From Amoeboradix gromovi (lineage: Eukaryota; Sanchytriomycota; Sanchytriomycetes; Sanchytriales; Sanchytriaceae), in assembly GCA_018985225.1 (NCBI GenBank), contig JADGIF010000311.1:1-11219 (forward strand): a stretch of DNA of 11,219 nt, in the 5' to 3' direction. The translations under genes and the position numbers were made by a program. The first letter of the stretch is position 1, and the number at the start of each line of letters is the position of its first letter. This document shows positions 1-6,272 of this stretch, piece by piece. The notes under the pieces are model-generated. The model searched no databases. It saw only the letters and a program-made list of their open reading frames with translations, and was not told the DNA's origin.

Positions 1-402
1 CTTTTATACTCGTCAACTCCGCAACTAGCTGAATGTCCACTCGTCTCTTAAATCCATAAAGTAATAAAGCTGAAATAAGGTTCCAAGTTGTTACAGAAAG
101 TTAGTCCAGTTTTTATATTTGATGTCCCACTTGTTTAATTTCTGTCGATAATAATCACTCGCTTGAATTTAACACTCTACATTTTGGTCCGCATGATTCG
201 CACCTATCTACGATTTAGACTGACGGTTGTAAGATACTCTCATTTCTTTAAGTACCCCAGATAATGTTTAGCTGGTAATCGTGTTATAACTCAGAAATGC
301 ACACGTGGTACTATAACAATTAGTCAAATTATGTCATTAAACTCAATCTACACTACAAACGCATGTATCTCGCAAACTAGTGGACTCATGATCTTACAAT
401 AT

Positions 403-426
403 GGATTAGTGGATATCCATTGATCC
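403..426. repeat. Imperfect 24-bp palindrome
   Basis: The core TGGATATCCA (410-419) is a perfect 10-bp palindrome. The flanking bases extend the symmetry to 24 bp, with two non-complementary pairs that would be G-U in RNA. It lies about 300 bp upstream of the RGS gene. A role as a protein-binding site is possible but not shown. Confidence 0.4.
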
Positions 427-444
427 GGTTTTATGTAAATATTA

Positions 445-465
445 ATTTTGTCATCTTGACAAAAT
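445..465. repeat. 9-bp perfect inverted repeat, 3-nt loop
   Basis: ATTTTGTCA (445-453) and TGACAAAAT (457-465) are exact reverse complements around the spacer TCT. This is a strong small hairpin or dyad in the spacer upstream of the RGS gene. It could be an operator-like site or chance in AT-rich DNA. No T-run or adjacent gene end suggests a terminator. Confidence 0.45.
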
Positions 466-729
466 ATGACTTGTTCTAGTTTCCTATTGGTGTCCAATCT
501 GGCATTATGGAGCATCTAATTGAAAAATGCACCACAATTACATTAGCCTCGGGGAAGTGAGAGCGTGGACAAGGGCTTTAATGGTGCCACTAGCACTGCT
601 AGTCTCTCTGTCAAAATTCTTGATTTTCTAGGTAACCAATAATTAATTCAATTTAATCAAATTTTCGATCGGCTTTTAATTCAAAATCGTGCAACCATTT
701 TTATACTCAAATTTTGATTACAAGCCACA

Positions 730-1956
730 ATGTCTGAGAATTTTTCGATCGCGTTGCTTTCGATTTTCGCTAGCCAAGTTCCTGGTATAATATTTTGGAT
801 AAAAGACAGAAAACATAACCATTACAGTACGCGACTGATTTGGCTGACTTTCACACTCTACGTATTTCTATTTTTAGTCTTGATCGGTTGCTTATTTACA
901 AACTGGAACTTCGATGCTAATTTACCTTGCGGTGTTTTATGGCTAATGTTCTACTGCAGCGTACCCGCATTTATTCTTTTGACTTACCGCACTCTTTTGT
1001 TTGTGCTGATATACAAACTGCATAACCCGTTGGATGAAAGCCTCACTATTGGTGAATATTTAAATCGGTTTTTCAGCATGAAATCAACTTTAAAGAGCGC
1101 TTCCTTACATCGAAACAGCATTATAGGTAGAAAAACTAACGGTATCCGTGTAGGCTGGAAGCAATACCTAATTGTTTTACAACTTTCATTCATTGTATTG
1201 ATTCTCATGTTTATATTTGGATTATTGATTGTAGGTCCTGAAGAGATGTTTAAATATCCCACTGAATCTAGTATTTGTGATTACAGAATGTCTATAGTGC
1301 TAGTTTCTTTTACTGCCCTATGCTTTATTGTGCAGGGCTACTGTATGTTTTTGATAAGAAACTGTAAAGACGGACTGGGTATCAAAATAGAATTGATGGT
1401 TATGTTTATGATTTTACTGCCTACATACCTAGTATTTGGGGTTTTCATCTATTTAAGTAGCAACAAGCAAGAATTTACACAGGCATCTTACATAGGACTG
1501 GTGCCTACATTTGTATTGATGTCTCTCATATTATACTTTCCGTTTGTGTTTATGTTTATCTCTACATGGAAGCTCAAAAGCAAGTCAAAGACATATCTTT
1601 ATCCATATTTTGAGTTGACATTTAAAGAACCAGCACATCGTACAAAAATGGAACAGATAGCTAGAAAGAGACTGTGCAGTGAACTGATGAATTTTATGAA
1701 TCTATTTGACGAAATGGAAAAAGAGTTTCAGAGAAATGGACTAAGTAAAGCTTATAAAGATATTGGCAGTTCTATCATTACCAAATATCTAATTGATCAA
1801 AGCGATGAACAAGTTTGTTTAAATGAAGATGTAATTTTGCGAATTTTACAAGTTCCGTCTCAGGAACAAATCCCTTTTGATCATTGGCTTGTTGCTAAGA
1901 AAGATGTACTCTATATGATATATGAAAATATTTACAAATATTACGTTGAAGACTGA
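730..1956 (+). CDS. Seven-transmembrane protein with C-terminal RGS domain
   Basis: A 408-residue intronless frame starts at an ATG in good context (ccacaATG) and ends in TGA. Seven hydrophobic segments lie at roughly residues 6-24, 36-55, 66-96 (long), 145-168, 187-208, 219-241 and 256-279, with basic loops such as WIKDRK after the first. The cytosolic tail, about 300-408, has the helical pattern of an RGS domain: a CSELMNFMNLFDEMEKEF helix, then IITKYLI, then a final stretch ending in YMIYENIYKYY. RGS domains speed GTP hydrolysis by G-alpha subunits, so this is probably a membrane receptor or regulator that turns G-protein signalling off. The 7TM-plus-RGS layout is known in fungi (GprK-type and many early-diverging species) and plants (AtRGS1). 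The RGS part is divergent and short at the C-terminus, so that call is weaker than the 7TM call. AATAAA follows the stop by about 40 bp. Confidence 0.72.
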   Translation: MSENFSIALLSIFASQVPGIIFWIKDRKHNHYSTRLIWLTFTLYVFLFLVLIGCLFTNWNFDANLPCGVLWLMFYCSVPAFILLTYRTLLFVLIYKLHNPLDESLTIGEYLNRFFSMKSTLKSASLHRNSIIGRKTNGIRVGWKQYLIVLQLSFIVLILMFIFGLLIVGPEEMFKYPTESSICDYRMSIVLVSFTALCFIVQGYCMFLIRNCKDGLGIKIELMVMFMILLPTYLVFGVFIYLSSNKQEFTQASYIGLVPTFVLMSLILYFPFVFMFISTWKLKSKSKTYLYPYFELTFKEPAHRTKMEQIARKRLCSELMNFMNLFDEMEKEFQRNGLSKAYKDIGSSIITKYLIDQSDEQVCLNEDVILRILQVPSQEQIPFDHWLVAKKDVLYMIYENIYKYYVED

Positions 1957-1996
1957 TTCTATTTTAGTAAACATAATATGCATTTTAAGTCTTTCA

Positions 1997-2002
1997 AATA
2001 AA
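1997..2002 (+). terminator. Polyadenylation signal AATAAA for the RGS gene
   Basis: An exact AATAAA lies 41 bp after the TGA stop. Comparable spacing is seen behind other genes in this window. Confidence 0.55.
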
Positions 2003-2339
2003 ATTGACTACACCAGTAAGGAGTCAAACAGTAGCGAGAAAATAGAGTAATTTGGGTACGCATATTCATAGAAACTGTCATATCAATCTAAGATTGAGAC
2101 CAGAACATATGTTTGAAATTTACGCATCCATATTGAGACCCACCTCCTGGTATCTGAAGTGCGAGCAGCTACTGCAACGGATTGACTGGTACTCTCAGTT
2201 TCCCTGTGGAAAGCGGGAAATTTAATGAGGAGTGACATACAACGCCCCGTCTCCGTTAAACAGCATGATATTCGCTGCATCATTTATACTTGCTTTTCCT
2301 TTTACTGGATGCTTTGATTTGCTTTTCAGTTGCAAAACA
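2003..2339. other. Intergenic region, visibly less AT-rich in its middle
   Basis: No gene is recognised. Around 2110-2280 the sequence is visibly richer in G and C than the surrounding spacers. A 66-codon reverse frame crosses it (2083-2283), but its composition looks unlike a protein and no family is recognised. No match to spliceosomal RNAs, SRP RNA, 5S rRNA or tRNA could be seen by eye. The right end holds a pyrimidine-rich tract ending in CTTTTCAG (about 2321-2328). That would suit a 3' splice site in the 5' leader of the next gene. Confidence 0.35.
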
Positions 2340-3045
2340 ATGGGCACTGAAAACCAAAAGCTTCATAGTGGATTACAGAATCAAGCAGCAATTTTCAGAG
2401 CAGCCTCATAAATTTGCACCATCAGATATTGTGGAACAATAGTAAATACTTCTCTACACCGAAACACTTGGTTCGGAATTTCCTCTTCAACAGTTTTTCT
2501 GAAGTCTTAAATTTTAATTTTGAAACTTTGAGTAATTTTGATGCATCCTCTAGTACGTGGTTTCTACCACGGATTAAGATATGGTTCAAAAGTTAGAGCA
2601 CCCCATTCACTTGTTATGACACTTTTATTTAAAAGAGACACTATACCAAAAATGTTGGAACAAATTTTAACTTTGACATTGCAGCATGGAATAAGACTAG
2701 GCAGTTTTGCAGGATTGTTTAGATATGGAAGGTTGTTAATAAGCAAACCACATTTAAGGGAGATTATACCAGGATTTTTGTTTGGGTGTTTATGTTTTGG
2801 AGACCATTTCCTATCGCAACAGGTGGTGATGTACTTGCTGAGTAGAAACATATATGGACTGTTTGCCACTTTGAATGAAAAATTCAAAATCAATTGGTTT
2901 AACAATCAAAACCAGAGAGTTGTCGCTGGATTAAATTGGGCAGCTGGTATTTACATTTAATTTAGTCATGTGGCTGTTCTACCATTATCCTAAAAATCTG
3001 CAAGCATCATTAAGAACATCTATGGAATACTTATATCTACAATAG
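2340..3045 (+). CDS. Peroxisomal membrane protein, PXMP4/PMP24 family (Tim17-like)
   Basis: The family is clear from RYGSKVRAPHSLVMTLLFK, the match to the signature around human PXMP4 YGAKIRAPHALVMTFLFR, and from MYLLSRNIYGLF and the C-terminal WLFYHYP...LQASL...SMEYLYL. Proposed exons are 2340-2367, 2399-2441, 2494-2531, 2554-2946 and 2966-3045, giving about 193 residues (human PXMP4 is 212). The last two introns, 22 nt (2532-2553) and 19 nt (2947-2965), are well supported. Without the 19-nt removal the frame ends at TAA 2958-2960, and with it the conserved tail resumes in frame. The first two introns (31 and 52 nt) are tentative. They were chosen because they join an ATG at 2340 to the conserved region in frame. 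A fallback start is ATG 2541, inside the 22-nt intron. The protein is multi-pass in the peroxisomal membrane; its exact role is unsettled even in animals. AATAAA follows at 3061. Confidence 0.85.
2532..2553 (+). other. Putative 22-nt spliceosomal intron
   Basis: It begins GTAATT and ends CTCTAG. Removing it splits an ATA codon and joins a reading frame ending NFNFETL to IRGFYHGLRYGSK. This supplies the helix expected before the GF of PXMP4 proteins (human AVLKGF). The alternative is no intron and a start at ATG 2541, which would give an N-terminus about 30 residues short. Confidence 0.6.
2947..2965 (+). other. Putative 19-nt spliceosomal intron
   Basis: The element gtatttacatttaatttag has GT...AG ends and an in-frame TAA. 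Its removal restores a GTC codon and continues the protein as WAAVMWLFYHYPKNLQASL. This lines up with human PXMP4 WGLVLWLFEYHRSTLQPSL without gaps. A sequencing deletion or frameshift cannot give this exact join as simply, because 19 nt must be removed between perfect splice dinucleotides. Confidence 0.8.
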
Positions 3046-3060
3046 TTGTCCAGTTTGTGA

Positions 3061-3066
3061 AATAAA
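3061..3066 (+). terminator. Polyadenylation signal AATAAA for the PXMP4-family gene
   Basis: An exact AATAAA lies 15 bp after the TAG stop at 3043-3045 and is followed by a T-rich stretch. Confidence 0.55.
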
Positions 3067-3223
3067 AATTTTTCAAGTAGTTTTAATATTTAAGATATCT
3101 TGTTATTATTTGACATCCCTTCAATGCACATAATTGAATACTTCAATTAACAGTGTAATTTTGTAGCTGCAATCCGATCTGCTCGGTAAAGAGTGTGTGA
3201 AATTTAGAAGGATAAATCAGGGG

Positions 3224-5269
3224 ATGACAGAAATGATTGCTGCAAATAGTCCAAATGTAAAGTTGACTGTGTTTGCTTCCAAGCATGGTGTTCATGTAAC
3301 TGATTTGAAGAATCAGATGATTTTGCCTCATCAGGCTACTCACGTTGCATTGAGTTGTTTTGACAGCCATGTATACTTGCTAGTTCAAACTGATGTTCTA
3401 TATCTTTATAAATGGCACGAGTCAATGGTTTTTTTGGAGAAATTAGAGCCTCTACAGTACGATGTTCAGTACAAGAATATACAACTACATAATGATTTGT
3501 GTGTATTTCAGTTGGAAAATGATCAAGTTCACTCAATTGGGGTTGAAGACCTTGAAGGTATGTCCGAGCATATATTTACTACTAAAAATTCATTCATATT
3601 TGTTAAACCTAATTGTTATATGGAATACTCAAAAAAAGATTTGATTTACCATTCAAATGGATGTAAATTTGCAAAGTCAATTCCTTTTACGATAACAGCA
3701 GTTACAATTGAGAACGATATATGTGCAGTAGGTACAAAGGGTGGTCAGGTCTTAATATTTTATTTAAATGCTACACTAAATAGTTATGAAATGTATCACT
3801 GGCATCCTACTGCGGTTACAGGTTTAGCTATATTAAACCAAACAGTCTGCAGTATAGGAAAAGAAGCGGTTGTAGTATACTATCACCTGGTAGAAAAGAG
3901 TAAAGATTTTATAAGCAGAGTGCATCGTGGTGCTATAAACAAGATGGTCAAGTGTCATAACTCTTTAGTAATTCAAGCACGCGATGGTGCCGTGTATGCT
4001 GTTATTGAGAATGATAAAGCAACTAGATTGTACAAGGACATAATACTTATAGATCCTGGATATTCTGCAGTAATCGAACAATTGAATGACCTTATTTATT
4101 TAAATGCGACACCAGGAATTATTCAGATTATTAATTCAGATTGCAAAGTAGTTGATGAAATAGATTATGCACCAGAGTATTCATATGTACCGTCTATCGG
4201 TAAAAAGATACAGCCAACAGTGCCCAAACTAAGTAGGTTCTTAGTTTTAGATTCTATAATGATTTGCATAGTAAATCATATGCTTTTGCGCGTGTACAAG
4301 AAGGTCAATGGTTCTTACCAATACATCTCACTGCGAAAGTCCTCTTCTCCAATAAAATGCATCCAAGAGGTTAATAACATGATTTATGTTTTAAAATCAA
4401 ATCAGCTAGAAGTCTATAGTTTAGACTTTGAGATTTTAAACATTATACGAGTTCCGTTTGATTTCTGTGCAGCAGAGTTTAGCGTTGATGGTTCTATGAT
4501 GCTTGCTAGTTGCGGTAACAATTTAGTGTTCTTCTCAATTCAACAGCAGGTGATTCTGATGGAGACTCAACTGAGAGACGCATGTACAAGTTTGTACAGA
4601 GTACGTAACTGTGTCTACTGTTTAGGTGGAACCTCATTGGTTGTAGTGGACTTGTTAGCTGGAAATGTTGTTAGTCAATGTAAGATTCCAAACGATGCGA
4701 CCTTATTTCAGAATTATTTATTTTGTGACACTGCGTACAAGATAAATGTGCACGAAATTGTTGAATGTAAAAGAAGAGGGCTGGATTGTGATTTACAGCC
4801 ATTTGAAGAAATTAAAGTGTTGCCTAAGACTATCAAAATGTACTTATTGGATTCAAAAGCAGTATATTGGACTAATGATGGCTTAAAGGCGGAAGAAAGT
4901 TTGAAAGATATGGTAATAAATGTTGACCGTACAGAGAATCGAGCACTGGGATCAATTTACGATCTGTCAAAGAAATCAATAACTGCTATTCAAAGAGTTT
5001 TAGCATGCGATTCATTTGTTAAACCATTACAGGAGTTATTTGAATTACCTAATGAACATATGTACTTGATTGAAGACGATTTGTGTACATTACTAGAAGC
5101 ACAGATGCATGTTGAGGACGGCGAAGTAGAAGAAGAGGACAAGGAAGATAACACGATCAAGGACACTAACAGCCCCGATGCAAATATCTCTGTGCAATTC
5201 CACTCCAATGAGTTTAAAAAACCTCCAAAATATTTAAGACAATACGCAAAGTCTATCGAGGCCAAATAA
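3224..5269 (+). CDS. WD-repeat protein WDR75/Utp17, small-subunit processome
   Basis: About 681 residues starting from ATG 3224 (MTEMIAANS), ending TAA. The best anchor is AVGTKGGQ...YHWHPTAVTGLAILNQTVCSIGKEAVVVYY. It matches the WDR75 block with CLHWHHDMVMDLAF...SGGRESVLVEW. Later pieces also fit: YLNATPGIIQI for NGKPGHLQF; FSVDGSMMLASCGNNLVFF; and a C-terminal PLQELFELPNEHMYLIEDDLC for the conserved SELLHTPAHVLPSAAFLC, followed by an acidic tract (VEDGEVEEEDKED). The fold should be two beta-propellers. In fungi and animals this protein sits in the U3 snoRNP t-UTP subcomplex that supports pre-18S rRNA transcription and processing in the nucleolus. It is shorter than human WDR75 (830) and very divergent. 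The frame stays open upstream to 3167, just after TTTTGTAG, and reads GKECVKFRR. This resembles ELNFRR of human WDR75, so a spliced 5' exon is possible, but no upstream ATG joins cleanly. Confidence 0.82.
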   Translation: MTEMIAANSPNVKLTVFASKHGVHVTDLKNQMILPHQATHVALSCFDSHVYLLVQTDVLYLYKWHESMVFLEKLEPLQYDVQYKNIQLHNDLCVFQLENDQVHSIGVEDLEGMSEHIFTTKNSFIFVKPNCYMEYSKKDLIYHSNGCKFAKSIPFTITAVTIENDICAVGTKGGQVLIFYLNATLNSYEMYHWHPTAVTGLAILNQTVCSIGKEAVVVYYHLVEKSKDFISRVHRGAINKMVKCHNSLVIQARDGAVYAVIENDKATRLYKDIILIDPGYSAVIEQLNDLIYLNATPGIIQIINSDCKVVDEIDYAPEYSYVPSIGKKIQPTVPKLSRFLVLDSIMICIVNHMLLRVYKKVNGSYQYISLRKSSSPIKCIQEVNNMIYVLKSNQLEVYSLDFEILNIIRVPFDFCAAEFSVDGSMMLASCGNNLVFFSIQQQVILMETQLRDACTSLYRVRNCVYCLGGTSLVVVDLLAGNVVSQCKIPNDATLFQNYLFCDTAYKINVHEIVECKRRGLDCDLQPFEEIKVLPKTIKMYLLDSKAVYWTNDGLKAEESLKDMVINVDRTENRALGSIYDLSKKSITAIQRVLACDSFVKPLQELFELPNEHMYLIEDDLCTLLEAQMHVEDGEVEEEDKEDNTIKDTNSPDANISVQFHSNEFKKPPKYLRQYAKSIEAK

Positions 5270-5286
5270 TAAATTTTAGATTTATT
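5268..5286. terminator. Back-to-back polyadenylation signals between convergent genes
   Basis: AATAAA on the plus strand at 5268-5273 overlaps the WDR75 stop codon. AATAAA on the minus strand (TTTATT at 5281-5286) lies 56 bp beyond the stop of the opposing gene at 5342. The two 3' ends therefore meet within about 20 bp, so the transcripts probably overlap slightly. Confidence 0.55.
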
Positions 5287-5341
5287 TGCAATTGCATCAT
5301 TAACATTCAAGAGACCAGTAAAATACATCTCTACCCTACTT

Positions 5342-5784
5342 TCAATTCTTCTCATTGTCATCCCAGAGAGAAGAGACAACTTTGTTCAGTTGTATTGATA
5401 GAAGCCTATCTGTAGCAGCTGGTATCACAAAAAGTATCCTCGTTAAAATTCCTGATTTCCGAGAAAATCGAGAATTTCCACAGAAACTAGCAATGCTAGA
5501 TGCTCCGTTACAGTAAAAGCTCACATTTTCACTACCCTGAGGCGGGATTGAATAAGGATGCATATACTTGATGTAAATATTCTTTGCTGCCATGTGGTCT
5601 CTATCTATTTCCAAATGACAATAAGGTACAGGTATAGTGTCTAAGTTGGTTTCTTTAGAGTACCACACCTTGTACATGTCTGACTAGTAAATGCTTCATT
5701 ACATGCTTCATTACATTATACCATTTTCTTTCCACGCTCTTTACACTTGTACATCAAGTGTTCGTTGAATGTGTAACGGGACAT
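5342..5784 (-). CDS. Unrecognised protein, likely two exons with a 38-nt intron
   Basis: The long exon (5342-5683) encodes ...SDMYKVWYSKETNLDTIPV and ends in TGA. Read directly, an ATG at 5677 would start it. A better start is ATG 5784 (MSRYTFNEHLMYKCKERGKK). Its frame joins in phase through an intron at 5684-5721, which begins GTATAATG and ends TTACTAG on this strand. The product would be about 134 residues, basic at the start, with no clear signal peptide. No family is recognised. A second short intron is possible inside the exon: GTAACG... to ...GCTAG, 25 nt at about 5491-5515. It would switch to a shorter C-terminus ending LDFLGNQEF. A minus-strand AATAAA at 5281-5286 supports transcription in this direction. 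The gene converges on WDR75. Confidence 0.5.
5691..5714. repeat. 12-bp tandem duplication
   Basis: ATGCTTCATTAC occurs twice in a row with no mismatch. On the minus strand each unit starts GTAATG, a good splice donor. Both units lie inside the proposed 38-nt intron of the minus-strand gene, so the duplication creates alternative donors 12 nt apart. Confidence 0.75.
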
Positions 5785-5891
5785 GGTCCATCCCTCGTTA
5801 ATGAAAAATTAGAATAGCGCGTATTTATGTCGATCTACAAAACTAGAAAGGGTGGAGATTTGTCGTTATTTTTCATATTCTCAATAAATTA

Positions 5892-5897
5892 TTTATT
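5892..5897 (-). terminator. Polyadenylation signal AATAAA, minus strand
   Basis: TTTATT on the plus strand is AATAAA on the minus strand, 65 bp past the stop of the small minus frame at 5962. A plus-strand AATAAA (5883-5888) lies next to it, so the region is simply AT-rich and the signal is weak evidence. Confidence 0.35.
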
Positions 5898-5961
5898 CTT
5901 GAAATTTCATAAGCTGTTCTACTTTTTAATGGTTCAAGAGGAACTTAATAGTTTGGTAGTG

Positions 5962-6132
5962 TTATTTTTTTATCAAATTCTTTGCACCTCTAAGCACCTG
6001 CAAAGTGGAAGAAAGCATTGTAGATTTTGTAATTTTACTCAATAATCGCATTGCGAGATAGCCTGTATAGGCCGCGACAGTGCTTAAATCGTCCGCTCTT
6101 GATACAGTCATTGGGTTGTTGCCTTCAGTCAT
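5962..6132 (-). CDS. Possible small protein, 56 residues, unrecognised
   Basis: The frame from ATG 6132 (MTEGNNPMTVSRADDLSTV) to TAA is balanced in composition, with an acidic N-terminus and a basic, amphipathic C-terminal half ending GAKNLIKK. It has no cysteine and no signal peptide. The frame stays open a further 15 codons upstream of the ATG to a TAG, so a spliced upstream exon cannot be excluded. It is divergent to the secreted-protein gene at 6273, with 140 bp between start codons, and has an AATAAA downstream on its own strand. It reads more like a protein than the overlapping plus-strand frame at 5827-6045. No family is recognised. Confidence 0.38.
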   Translation of the reverse strand: MTEGNNPMTVSRADDLSTVAAYTGYLAMRLLSKITKSTMLSSTLQVLRGAKNLIKK

Positions 6133-6224
6133 TCTTGAAGTAAATCCGGAGCTTATCAAATAATGTTTGAACTCTGTCTAAAACGCTGCTTCTGTGTTAA
6201 ATTATGTGATGGAGCATCTGGTAG

Positions 6225-6233
6225 TATAAAAAG
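6225..6233 (+). promoter_or_regulatory. TATA box of the secreted-protein gene
   Basis: TATAAAAAG is a near-consensus TATA element, 40 bp before the ATG at 6273. It is the clearest TATA box seen near a start codon in this window. With so short a gap the 5' leader must be only about 10-20 nt, unless transcription starts elsewhere. Confidence 0.6.
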
Positions 6234-6272
6234 ACCTGTGTGGGATCAATACAACTCATCAGCAGAAATAAA

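Larger units (their letters stand above)
1..729. other. Gene-free upstream region
   Basis: All frames on both strands are broken by stops, and no tRNA-like or snRNA-like block was recognised. The stretch holds a near-palindrome at 403-426, a hairpin at 445-465, and a TATA-like TTTTTATAC near 698-706 that lies about 25 bp before the RGS start codon. It is most simply the upstream spacer and promoter of the gene at 730. A gene made of very small exons cannot be excluded, given the tiny introns seen further on. Confidence 0.5.

Noticed and set aside
984-1262. 92-codon minus-strand frame
   Set aside because: It lies wholly inside the 7TM-RGS gene and has no family features; it is a shadow frame.
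2083-2283. 66-codon minus-strand frame
   Set aside because: Its composition is not protein-like, it has no neighbours in phase, and no family was recognised; kept only as a composition anomaly.
2329-2441. Long open frame reading AKQWALKTKSFIVDYRIKQ..., compared with KCNQ-type channel tails
   Set aside because: The resemblance is slight and covers few residues; parts of this stretch are better used as PXMP4 5' exon sequence.
2564-2905. 113-codon minus-strand frame
   Set aside because: It is the reverse of the PXMP4-family gene, whose plus-strand reading has clear homology.
4990-5379. 129-codon minus-strand frame rich in serine
   Set aside because: It runs opposite the acidic tail of WDR75 and the serine run is the reverse of GAA/GAG codons; no independent support.
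5827-6045. 72-codon plus-strand frame (MSIYKTRKGGDL...)
   Set aside because: It is low-complexity and rich in F and L from AT-rich DNA, contains an internal AATAAA, and lies opposite the more protein-like minus-strand frame at 5962-6132.
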